The position numbers and the translations under genes were made by a program. From NCBI RefSeq assembly GCF_002968835.1, contig NZ_PKQK01000003.1, forward strand, positions 917,718-981,717: DNA of 64,000 bases, written 5' to 3'. This DNA comes from Paenibacillus sp. PCH8. GTDB lineage: Bacteria; Bacillota; Bacilli; Paenibacillales; Paenibacillaceae. The notes under the pieces were generated by a model, which saw only the letters and a program-made list of their open reading frames with translations, was not told the origin of the DNA and did not search any database. Each line of letters opens with the position of its first letter. Positions within the stretch are counted from its first letter, which is position 1. Below are positions 27,743 through 35,544 of the stretch, piece by piece.

Positions 27743-27925
27743 CTACACTTTTGAAGGATCATCAAGGGTATATGAATCAGGAGTAAGCTCCACCCATTGC
27801 TCTTCCCTGTAGCCATATACATATTCCTCCTGGGGGTTGTCCTTTAATTTGACGACTACAGGATACTGTTTCATTTTACTGCGACGAGCGGTGATGCTAA
27901 TAATGTTTTGCCCCCTTATAACCAT
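27743..27925 (-). CDS. Small hypothetical protein (repeated gene family)
   Basis: 60 residues with IISITARRSKMKQYPVVVK, DNPQEEYVYGYREEQWVEL and a short acidic tail. Decayed relatives lie at 25698-25823, about 29465-29550 and about 33890-33980, and all share the N-terminal or C-terminal block. This is the only intact copy. AAGGGGG lies inside the first codons, so the true start could be one of the following codons. The function is unknown; its place next to a toxin-immunity pair and its repeated copies suggest an orphan immunity or accessory role, but this is inference. Confidence 0.5.
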   Translation of the reverse strand: MVIRGQNIISITARRSKMKQYPVVVKLKDNPQEEYVYGYREEQWVELTPDSYTLDDPSKV

Positions 27926-28029
27926 GCAGGATCATATTGCAATAGGTACTCTTTCATAATATAGGGATGAGGATTGATTGGTTTGGCTACAAGTCTATGA
28001 GTCACCATTGGTTATTATGCTAAGCCAAA

Positions 28030-28463
28030 CTATTCTTCAAACAGCTCAAAAATATATTGATAGGATTCTTCTATTGTTTTTTCATTATTGTAAACATCAG
28101 TAAGAGCCTCATTAACAGACATATCAAAATTATTGTATCCATCTGGAATAGGATATGTCTCTACAGCAGACCCATCTTGTACTTTATAAATCATTGATGC
28201 ATCAAAGTTTCCGTTATACATCCGGTTTAAGATAGAAACTGTTTTTTCATTGTAAAAGGTTGGGTATGAGAGCGGATAGTTACTGAAGTTATTATAGTCT
28301 CCTCTCGATTCTAGCATCTTCAAAGTATATTCCTCACTCAAAATATAGTTCACTATTTCTAATAATATGTCTCTATTGTTACTTTCTTTTACGACTGCCA
28401 ATGTGGACTGTCGAATATTTTGTATCTCACTTCCATCTCTAGTAGGTAAAAAAGAAATTATTC
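28030..28463 (-). pseudogene. C-terminal fragment of an ABC-type solute-binding protein
   Basis: The frame is open from just after the stop of the next upstream gene and reads FLPTRDGSEIQNIRQSTLAV, then VKESNNRDILLEIVNYILSE, and continues for about 125 residues. The (Y/F)-P-T-x-DGS, then lAV-K-x-S-x-N-(K/R)-(E/D), then (I/F)-(L/V)-SEE order is typical of the last third of extracellular sugar- or peptide-binding lipoproteins. No start codon, signal peptide or lipobox is present. It is a truncated relic or the 3' end of a rearranged gene. The match is from memory and only moderate. Confidence 0.45.
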
Positions 28464-28464
28464 T

Positions 28465-29138
28465 TCACAACACTGCGTTCAATCCACCAAAAATCCACTC
28501 TAAGATATTAAAATATATCATGATGAAAGACAATGTTAGAGATATTGAGAGTACAATCAAAAGGTTTAGTTTTCTCTTAGGAACAATAAATAGTAAAGTA
28601 GTGATCATGATTAGATATATTCCCATAAGTACTGGAATCAAATAATAATGCTCGTGTTCGGGCAAGTACGCGTTTCGTAATTGATACCCTTCGGACATTA
28701 AAACAGTAATCGGAAGGGATAAAATTATACTCGATACGACTCCATTACCCCGCGCATACCACATTACATAAGCACACACCGGAGATACTAATGCGCAGAT
28801 CCCCCAAAACACAATTTCTTTAATTGGAAAGAAATACAACAAAAATACCGTATAGAGATAGTAAACAGTTAGCAATGACGAGAAAAAGAAGCATATCTTA
28901 ACTGCTGCTAATTTAGGAGAATAACTAAAAACCGATATAAGGGTTGCAACAAAAATCCAAATACCTAGACGTCCACCGATGTCATCAAATATGGGGTTAA
29001 TCCCCTGGGTATCTACGAGTTTTGCCGCTACACCCAAAATCCCCCAATAACTATAACGTTCACAATCGAAAGAGCTTTTTGTTTAGTGGTTGATTTATTT
29101 TCAATTCTAATTCTCTTCAACTTATTATGTATTTCCAT
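28465..29138 (-). pseudogene. Multi-pass membrane protein (DUF6518-like), one-base frameshift
   Basis: AAGGAGGG lies 5 nt before ATG 29138, which reads MEIHNKLKRIRIENKSTTKQ and then KALSIVNVIVIGG before a stop. Adding one G to the run of five (29041-29045) joins it to ILGVAAKLVDTQGINP and the following 190 codons. The corrected length of 675 nt is a multiple of three and gives 224 residues with six or seven membrane segments, including CAYVMWYARGNGVVSSIIL as in DUF6518 proteins. The function is unknown. A short G-run contraction in an otherwise perfect gene suggests sequence error. Confidence 0.6.
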
Positions 29139-29269
29139 TTAGACCCTCCTTTTTCCATAATTAATACATATTTTAACACAAATGATTTTGTTTTTTATAA
29201 TTTTGAGACATTTCCTTTTTCTACAAAAAAATCACACATTCCTACCAGTTGGGATCATACACTTCGCCA

Positions 29270-29435
29270 AAAATCAATAACCCTGGTAACACATCTGCAT
29301 TCAACAGAGTGTAACCAAGGGTATTTTTAATATTGAATGTTATACTCTTCTACTATTCTCAACGCGTACAATCATGCTGCCCAATCGTCAGCAACATTGG
29401 TCTGGTTTAAGTCCAAAATTGTGTGTAAATTCTCC
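29270..29435 (-). pseudogene. Relic of the 3' end of the sleB-like gene
   Basis: AATCATGCTGCCCAATCGTC (about 29367) and the following GTCAGCAAC, plus the upstream hairpin AACCCTGGTAACAC...GTGTAACCAAGGGT, closely match the end of the cell-wall hydrolase gene and its terminator at 34155-34290. Only the last few codons and the downstream region remain. Confidence 0.6.
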
Positions 29436-29464
29436 TCAGTTAAAATAGGAGCAATCTTTTATCC

Positions 29465-29550
29465 CTACAATGGACTGGCTTCCTGATTAACACAACCTTG
29501 AAGAATCATCAATTCTTCTGGGTATTATGGATCAGGAATAAGTTAGCGAT
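29465..29550 (-). pseudogene. Relic of the 60-codon gene (3' part)
   Basis: TGGACTGGCTTCC...AAGAATCATCAA...GGATCAGGAATAAGTTAG follows the same order as the terminator and C-terminal codons of the intact 27.7-kb copy, with decay. The rest of 29551-29621 and 29652-29987 shows no gene, leaving an unusually long leader before the next gene. Confidence 0.45.
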
Positions 29551-29621
29551 GGCAAGGACTCTTTTGCTCGGAGCGAACTTTCGCCCGGTAGTCGCCAAAG
29601 ATCGTTTGTGTATGAATAAAC

Positions 29622-29651
29622 TTGACTTATACCAATGATCAGGTGTACTAT
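29622..29651 (+). promoter_or_regulatory. Putative sigma-A promoter for the DUF4879 gene
   Basis: TTGACT (29622) and TACTAT (29646) with 18-nt spacing. The gene starts about 335 nt later, so transcription from here would give a long 5' leader. A closer promoter cannot be excluded. Confidence 0.35.
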
Positions 29652-29987
29652 ATGTTTGTATAAATGGAATATATTACAATATAAATATTTATTTTGAAAT
29701 CAGTATACCACTAGCTAAGATATCAATGCGTTTAAATGAGTTTTACATTTTGTCTGCAACACATAACCATTGGCAGGCATTCATTTTACATATACATTCC
29801 TACTTCATAGAGTTTTCTAGCCTGTAGAGTTCTACCTCCTTTATTTCTGTTTCAGTAAAGAAAAAAGAGGAAGAACCATTTTCATAAGAGAGGAGGGCAA
29901 GGGGCTTTAATCTGCAAGCAGGTCTATTTGTCGTAACCGCAGTTTTGTAAGAGGATACCCCTAATAAGAAAGGTGGAATTTATTGCT

Positions 29988-30551
29988 ATGAGAAAATTGG
30001 TTAGTTTAGCTCTTATACTTGTTCTAGTGCTTTCGTTTAATGTAGCTGCCTATGCAGACGGTGATGTGACTCAAGCCAAACCTTTGACAAAGGAAGAAAT
30101 TATTAATTCCAAAGAATTCCGTGAAGCTGTGAAAGCAGCTAAAGCTGAATTTGAATCACAGAAGGCTAATGATAAGGGTGGTCCGGTTCTGTTTGCGCCT
30201 GCCCCAAAGGTATCTCACATTAATGTATACGGTGTCGTATCTCCTAATGGCGGTCAAGAAATTTACGGCTTCAATAATAACCCGCTCTCCACGACCAATG
30301 ATCACGGTGGGGCTTGGGTTCAGTGTATTACGTTCCAGATCGGTTATGACAGCAGTCACTACGGCACACTCGCCGGCAGTACTATGACTAACAACTGGTC
30401 TGAAGCTATTGATTTGGATGGTGATCGTACCATAGATGCTTGGGCCCATTCTTGGGTTTATGAAGGTTCTAGTACAGGCGGACAATTTGTAGGTACGGTC
30501 TATTCCATTAATATTGCAACAAAGTGGACCGCTTGGATTAATGTTCGTTAA
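29988..30551 (+). CDS. Secreted DUF4879 (YolA-like) protein
   Basis: About 187 residues. A signal peptide MRKLVSLALILVLVLSFNVA ends at AYA-D (about residue 24). A charged pro-like segment follows (EEIINSKEFREAVKAAKAEF), then a beta-rich domain with HINVYGVVSPNGGQEIYG, TNDHGGAWVQCITFQIGYDS and AIDLDGDRTIDAWAHSW. The 'D-HGG' and 'IDxDGD-xxD' signatures match DUF4879, the domain of B. subtilis YolA (a secreted protein of unknown role encoded in the SPbeta prophage). AAAGGTGG precedes ATG 29988 by about 11 nt; the frame is also open from GTG 29973. It is followed at 16 nt by another gene. Confidence 0.7.
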   Translation: MRKLVSLALILVLVLSFNVAAYADGDVTQAKPLTKEEIINSKEFREAVKAAKAEFESQKANDKGGPVLFAPAPKVSHINVYGVVSPNGGQEIYGFNNNPLSTTNDHGGAWVQCITFQIGYDSSHYGTLAGSTMTNNWSEAIDLDGDRTIDAWAHSWVYEGSSTGGQFVGTVYSINIATKWTAWINVR

Positions 30552-30566
30552 CAGGAAGGATGTAAT

Positions 30567-31060
30567 ATGAATATTGGAGGAATTGGCTATCCTGGTTCTA
30601 TCATGAGGAATACGGGAATGAAGCCCAAAAGCTCATCAGCCCGGATACGAATTCAATCGTACCTAAATTTGATGTGACAGCTCACTCTTCTGCTAACAAT
30701 TGTGTTAATACATTTGCTCAGGCTGCCTTGAAGAATGCATCTCAAGAAGTCCATAATGCGTGGAACAAAGCAGAGGAACAAAGCAGTGGCTTCAATCCCT
30801 TAACCGATGCTGATGGTAAAATTGCAGGTTCCTCCTTGCTCGCGCGACATATGGAGATGGAATACAACCTGATGCTTCGTTATGGTGCTAAGGAAGCCCG
30901 TATACGTATGGACAATGTGTTTGCAGACAAAGATTCCGCCAAGTCTCTAATCCGTGCGGCTTTGGAACGAGCTAATCATCCGTTAACAAGCGCTAAAGAC
31001 TCTGCCCAGCTTGAATTAGAAAAGCATTTTTTAGAGTCTTTTTTATCGCATCTGGATTGA
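30567..31060 (+). CDS. Hypothetical protein, start uncertain (possible frameshift)
   Basis: From about 30569 the frame is open and reads EYWRNWLSWFYHEEYGNEAQ, KLISPDTNSIVPKFDVTAHS, then a helical protein ending FLESFLSHLD; about 164 residues. The only ATG with a ribosome site (AGGAAGG, ATG 30567) is one base out of this frame, and ATG 30560 is followed at once by a stop. Inserting one T after ATGAA would give MNYWRNWLSW. Otherwise translation may start at GTG 30674 (128 residues), which lacks a ribosome site. No family recognised. It seems to be co-transcribed with the DUF4879 gene. Confidence 0.45.
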
Positions 31061-31324
31061 TGGACACGGATTTGATTCTTGATCAGGCGTAGGGATATAT
31101 ATCCCCTGCGTCTTTTCTCATTGTGACGTTGCTCCTAAGAGCAACAGTAGAGCAACATTGCAAGGGCATTGCCGAAGTATCATGCCACGACAAGCCTAGA
31201 GTTGCCCCGCCACACCCCTTTCCATTTCCGCGCTTGGTTGAATCAGACTTTCAGGATTGGATAGGTGAATCCAATTTCAAAGCTTATGATTCCCCTCGTC
31301 GTGCCTTTGCAAAGACTCAAAAGT

Positions 31325-31359
31325 GAACAAGTCAGCCCACTATTGGACCGACTTGTTCA
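31325..31359 (-). terminator. Terminator of the SPFH gene
   Basis: GAACAAGTC and GACTTGTTC form a 9-bp perfect stem around a loop; the minus strand continues with a short T-run. Diverged relatives of this hairpin occur near 25616 and 33832. The plus-strand open frame at 31123 has no ribosome site and is not called. Confidence 0.7.
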
Positions 31360-31410
31360 TTACAATTCAAAAAATTCAATTGGTGGGAAAGCACGGTGTT
31401 CAATCCTCTA

Positions 31411-32289
31411 TTAGGGAGATACGCTCCCCGCGCCGCTATTTTGCTCTACTTTTGTAGTCGGCAATTGAATCATTGGAGTGTTTGATCCACTTACATACGG
31501 AAGTGCCCCATCCCATTTCTTGATGGTCTCATATTGAACAAGTTGGCTTGATAGGGATTGTTGAAGCGCTTTATTTGCTTTAGCTTGACCTTCTGCTTCG
31601 ATCAATAGTTTGTCTGCATTACCTTGTGCTTCCACGCGTTTACGATCTGCTTCTTTTTTGGCGATCTCAAGCTCAGTCGTTTTACGTTCCAGCTCTTGAG
31701 AGGCTTCGACACGCTTATCGATTGCTTCCTGAGTCTTGGCGTCAGGTTGAGGAACACCTACGGTAACGTTTGATACAATAAAGCCTAACTCTTTAACATC
31801 ATCAGAAAAACGTTGTTGGACGTCTACGCCTGCTTCGGATGACTTTTCGCCATAAACATCAATTACTGTAAACTTGGAAATCCCTTTACGAGCTGCATCA
31901 CGGAAACGTGTTTTGAGATATGTATCCTCAATTTCTTGAATGCTAATTGGCCCAAATGTATTAAAGATAGAAGATACCTGACTTGGTTCTACTTGGTAGT
32001 TGTAAGCAAAATCGATTGTGATGTTCTTTCCGTCAGAAGTCGCAATCTGAATGTCTCTGTATTCAACCGTTTGAATGCGGATCGGATATTTCGTCACTTT
32101 ATCAAACGCTCCAACGAGTTTCCATCCTTGACTCAGTGTACTATCTTTTACGCCTCCATTGGGTGAATATACAACGCCGACATATCCATTAGGAATTCGT
32201 GTTAAAAAGAAGGTCACCATTAACACTCCCACAATAATAACGAATGCAACCGCAATTGCCCCTACTCTAAACGTCTTTGAATTTTTCAT
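31411..32289 (-). CDS. SPFH/prohibitin-domain membrane protein
   Basis: About 292 residues. A single N-terminal membrane anchor (AIAVAFVIIVGVLMVTFFL) is followed by an SPFH domain (NGYVGVVYSPNGGVKDSTLS; RFRDAARKGISKFTVIDVYG) and a coiled coil rich in Glu/Lys/Arg (EAIDKRVEASQELERKTTEL). Such prohibitin/HflC-like proteins oligomerise on the membrane and organise proteases or lipid domains. ATG 32289 is chosen because AGGAG lies 7 nt upstream, whereas the first ATG at 32295 would be 1 nt from it. Its 5' end overlaps a 52-codon gene by 23 nt, so the two are translationally coupled. Confidence 0.85.
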   Translation of the reverse strand: MKNSKTFRVGAIAVAFVIIVGVLMVTFFLTRIPNGYVGVVYSPNGGVKDSTLSQGWKLVGAFDKVTKYPIRIQTVEYRDIQIATSDGKNITIDFAYNYQVEPSQVSSIFNTFGPISIQEIEDTYLKTRFRDAARKGISKFTVIDVYGEKSSEAGVDVQQRFSDDVKELGFIVSNVTVGVPQPDAKTQEAIDKRVEASQELERKTTELEIAKKEADRKRVEAQGNADKLLIEAEGQAKANKALQQSLSSQLVQYETIKKWDGALPYVSGSNTPMIQLPTTKVEQNSGAGSVSP

Positions 32290-32425
32290 CACCATTCTCC
32301 TCTTGTTTGAATTTATTGTATTTTCTCAAAATTCTACTACCTATTTTATTGAATAGCGGGAACATTAATGACCATAGAATAAAAGCTACGATAAAGATTA
32401 AAATGATTCCCCCAATAAATGGCAT
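32267..32425 (-). CDS. Small membrane protein coupled to SPFH gene
   Basis: 52 residues: MPFIGGIILIFIVAFILWSL forms one membrane segment, then a basic region (NKIGSRILRKYNKFK) and an acidic end. AAGGAGG lies 7 nt before the ATG, a near-perfect ribosome site. The last 23 nt overlap the start of the SPFH gene in another frame. The arrangement suggests a subunit or regulator of the SPFH assembly. No homologue is recognised. Confidence 0.7.
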   Translation of the reverse strand: MPFIGGIILIFIVAFILWSLMFPLFNKIGSRILRKYNKFKQEENGDEKFKDV

Positions 32426-32764
32426 ATTCGTCCTCCTTCTTAAAATGCTGTGACTTCATCTCATCTGTTTAAAGTTTACTTCTCCATTCATCCAAATTAT
32501 AACTAATAATTTATATCCTTCTTTATATATACTTTATAAATTCGATTCGGTTTCAATGATATTCAGCGCCGCTTCTTGTTGCCCTAGAATTTCTACATTG
32601 AAAAGGGATATGTGATCCGGCTTGTTTTACGGCTTGTAAGCATCCCAAGATCGAACTACTATGAGGTAAAGTAGCGAAGAAAATGGTGAGTGAGCGACGT
32701 TCAGTAGCTGGTTATTCCTATCCAGAAAGTGGCGTACGTGTGGCCGATGCTGCCATACTGTCAC
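32426..32764. other. Intergenic, promoter region of the SPFH operon
   Basis: AT-rich next to the small gene and somewhat GC-richer near 32620-32750. No gene, repeat or RNA signature is evident to me. Confidence 0.3.
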
Positions 32765-32796
32765 ACAAAAAAGAGCCATCAAATGTTTTGATGGCA
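32765..32796 (-). terminator. Terminator of yaaA
   Basis: On the minus strand GCCATCAAAA-CA-TTTGATGGC forms a 9-bp stem followed by TCTTTTTTG. Confidence 0.8.
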
Positions 32797-32960
32797 TCTT
32801 CGAACGCGTAACTTATACGAACCAAAATTAATTAATACGATAAATTATATCACAGTTTACTTCTTATGAGTTACAATCTTCCAATTCATGTCCAAATTCC
32901 ATCCAAACGTGACAATAGAATCCTCACAATATGTACATGAAACCCGTCGTCGGCAGTAGC

Positions 32961-33715
32961 CTATTTCTCCTCTGAATATATAAATACATAAGTACTCTCA
33001 TCCGACTTCTCTTCTGAGACAGCAAAACCTAACCGATCAAAATTTCTGATATCCCTCACATCTGTAATCTTCCGCTCTGCCATATACCGCACCATCTCAC
33101 CTCTGGCCATCTTGGCGCGGGTTGCCTTCTCCACCAGCTTCCCATCGACCATTTGTCCGAAGACACAAGTGATAAACCGGGTTTCCTCCTTCAGAAAAGG
33201 AGTGATGTTCTTGCTATACTCTTTGGAAGCCAAATTCAGAATGCAGTTGCTTTCCGATTGAAGCTGATCCGCCAATTTGCTACCCAGAACTGATAGAGGG
33301 ACTTGAAACCCGGCCCTTGCAACTTGCCCTGCATCTCCAACCGATAAGGGGTAACCCCGTCCAAAGGCCGTAAGATGCCATAAAACCCGGATAATATGCG
33401 TAAATGCTCCTGCAGATAGGCCAGTTCTTCCTTTTGAAAAACACTGGGCGCCATATATTGATACTGAATGCCCTCATAGGCATAGATGGCTGGGGTAAGA
33501 TTGTCCTTCAGATTCATACTCCGAATCCGCTCCACATTAAGTTCAGCAATAGCATCGTTGCACTTCCACAACGCTTTGAGTTCGTCATAGGATAACTTTT
33601 GCAGCAAACGAAGTAGCTGTTCTGACTCGTTTATATAATGTGGTATCTGCGCACAAGCCATATGATCGGTATCGATCTTCATCTTTTTGGCAGGTGAAAT
33701 CATAATTCGTATCAT
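32961..33715 (-). pseudogene. yaaA: Peroxide-stress protein YaaA, one-base frameshift
   Basis: Two frames join into a complete YaaA (UPF0246/DUF328) of about 251 residues: MIRIMISPAKKMKID, LYALWKCNDAIAELN-like helix, PAIYAYEGIQYQYM, LSGFYGILRPLDGVTPYRLE, then LADQLQ...NLASKEYSKNI and FIYSEEK. The break is at 33283-33285: TTCTGGG-TAGC should be TTCTGGGGTAGC to continue YQFWGSKLADQL. The gene length becomes a multiple of three after adding one base. YaaA lowers free iron and protects DNA from peroxide. As with the catalase gene, the lesion is a G/C-run contraction, so it may be a sequence error. A terminator follows. Confidence 0.85.
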
Positions 33716-33831
33716 ACTGATCCATCCTTAATCTTCCGTTGTTTTTGTCGTTATTCATTGTACAGGATTGGTTCGATGATTCCAATGTCAAGCGTGTTCA
33801 TAAATATCGTGGTGTATTTGAAAGACTCAAA

Positions 33832-33982
33832 GAGAACAAGCTAGCCCACCAATAGACTGGCTTGTTTCATTACAACTCGAAAGCTTCCATTCAGGAAATT
33901 AAATTGATTCTTGAATCTGGATCAGGAGTAAGCTGTATTCATTTCTCTTTTCTATAGGTATAGACATATTCCTGAGGATTAT
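33832..33982 (-). pseudogene. Relic of the 60-codon gene and its terminator
   Basis: The minus strand reads NPQEYVYTYRKEK, a stop, then IQLTPDPDSRI, matching DNPQEEYVYGYREEQWVEL and the following codons of the intact copy. The DNA downstream resembles the GAACAAG...CTTGTTTC hairpin. The N-terminal half is missing. Confidence 0.55.
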
Positions 33983-33983
33983 T

Positions 33984-34094
33984 ATGAATTTCAAGAAGAT
34001 TACAGTCCCGATTTTTGCAGTAGCCCTCATCTTTTCAAGTATTCATCCTGTTATGGCAGCACAGAATCGGAATCTCTTCCGAAAGTCGGTTTAG
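33984..34094 (+). CDS. Possible small secreted peptide, perhaps frameshifted
   Basis: 36 codons: MNFKKITVPIFAVALIFSSI then HPVMAAQNRNLFRKSV. It is a clean signal peptide ending VMA-A. Just past the cleavage site another frame continues ESESLPKVGLEGSEDSEEIP and further to about 34167, so a longer secreted protein may have been shifted. CTGAGGATT precedes the ATG weakly. The remaining intergenic sequence to 34245 holds the terminator-like repeat of the sleB-like gene. Confidence 0.35.
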   Translation: MNFKKITVPIFAVALIFSSIHPVMAAQNRNLFRKSV

Positions 34095-34245
34095 AAGGTT
34101 CGGAAGATTCGGAAGAAATCCCCGCACTCCTCGCCTGCATAACCAAAATATACAATAAACCCCGGTAGCACGTCTGCATCAGCAGCGTACAGCCGAGGTT
34201 CATCATTATCATTTCAAATGTTACACTACCTATCTCTACTTATAC

Positions 34246-35265
34246 TCATCTCGTAAAATCATGCTGCCCAATCGTCAGCAACGTCGGCCTGCTCTTGCTC
34301 CATACCGAAGTGGCAATCTTAGGATTGTAATAATACAGCGCTCCATTCGTCGGGTCAGCACCGTTCAATGCCTTACGAGCAGCCCTGTAAGAGGTCTGGG
34401 TTGGCTTGGTATTGAACTGTCCATCGTCTACCGCCGTGAATTGCCCTTTCTGGAAAATGACCTTCGAGATCGATGATGGGAATGCATTCGAATGCACCCG
34501 GTTCATAACAACCGCTCCTACAGCGACCTGACCTTCCAACGATTCTCCGCGCGCTTCGCCATGGATCAGTTTCGCCAGCTGACGCAGCGTCTCGCCTTCG
34601 GCTTTGGCCTTTTTGTTCAGCCTGTTCAGTGTTGCAGGACCTGCGACACCATCTGCACTCAGTCCCTGCGCCTGTTGGAACTTACGGACAGCGCCTTTGG
34701 TAATCCTACCGTAATATCCGGTCAATCCGGCGTCAAAGTACCCCAGATCGCTTAACTGCTCCTGCAATTGCAGCACATGCTCACTGCGAACGCCCTGTTC
34801 CAGCTTCTGTGCTCCCGCAGAAGGAGCTGCCACGGTCAACCCCAGAGTCATCGCGCAGGCACCGAGGAGCATGCTGACCCGCCCTGCTCTTTTGCCAGCC
34901 CTTCTCCCTCTCCCATGGGTTACTTTCCGGCTGCTAGTGATAGGCTCCATGATGTCAGTACTCGTCCCCAGATCAGATCGCTCATTCATGCTATCGGCTC
35001 TAATCAGTTCATCATCGCTCCCCGTGTACTTCACACTTTTCGTAATAGTCATGCTATTAGTTTCCTCCATCTCTTTCATTGGTTTACTTTCGTCCACAAC
35101 ATACACATCATACATTCCGTTCATCTCACTCCGTCCATTGCTGTACGTTACATGTATGTCATTACTCATATATGCATTCACCATGTCAATCACGTTATGG
35201 CTTCCATTCATGCTATTCACACGATTCGTTTCATTCATTGGTGCCATCTGCTTATACTTCTTCAT
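34246..35265 (-). CDS. SleB-like cell-wall hydrolase with PG-binding domain and long N-terminal extension
   Basis: About 339 residues. The C-terminal part has a peptidoglycan-binding domain (VLQLQEQLSDLGYFDAGLTG; VRKFQQAQGLSADGVAG) and a Hydrolase_2/SleB domain (LAKLIHGEARGESLEGQVAV, with the catalytic Glu in GEA; later NGALYYYNPKIATSVW). SleB-type enzymes are lytic transglycosylases of spore cortex. Unusually, the signal-like segment (VSMLLGACAMTLGLTVAAPS) starts near residue 125, after a hydrophilic Met/Asn/Ser-rich stretch. ATG 35265 has GGAGGG 10 nt upstream and is chosen over 35283. Either the extension is a cytosolic tail of a membrane-anchored enzyme, or translation starts close to the signal. 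Confidence 0.8.
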   Translation of the reverse strand: MKKYKQMAPMNETNRVNSMNGSHNVIDMVNAYMSNDIHVTYSNGRSEMNGMYDVYVVDESKPMKEMEETNSMTITKSVKYTGSDDELIRADSMNERSDLGTSTDIMEPITSSRKVTHGRGRRAGKRAGRVSMLLGACAMTLGLTVAAPSAGAQKLEQGVRSEHVLQLQEQLSDLGYFDAGLTGYYGRITKGAVRKFQQAQGLSADGVAGPATLNRLNKKAKAEGETLRQLAKLIHGEARGESLEGQVAVGAVVMNRVHSNAFPSSISKVIFQKGQFTAVDDGQFNTKPTQTSYRAARKALNGADPTNGALYYYNPKIATSVWSKSRPTLLTIGQHDFTR

Positions 35266-35544
35266 CTTTTCGTTACCCTCCATTTTCTGAATCCAGATCC
35301 ACTTCCTCCCCCTGAATCCTCACGGCCCTACATCCCGAGTGTCATTATAGGATATAGAAAAAGTGGCGTCTATCGGACCGATGGAGCAGGAAAAAATGAG
35401 TCTTGAACATAACAAAAAGAGGCATGAGCCCATGGTCATATCAGGGTCACACCTCTTCTTGTATCAACCTTATATCGCTTGTCCATCCTCCAATTCCGTA
35501 GGCAGGCAGACCCGTACAAAAGTTGCGCTTGAATATAATGACAA

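Noticed and set aside
31123..31326. 67-codon plus-strand frame
   Set aside because: No ribosome site, atypical composition, and it ends at the SPFH terminator.
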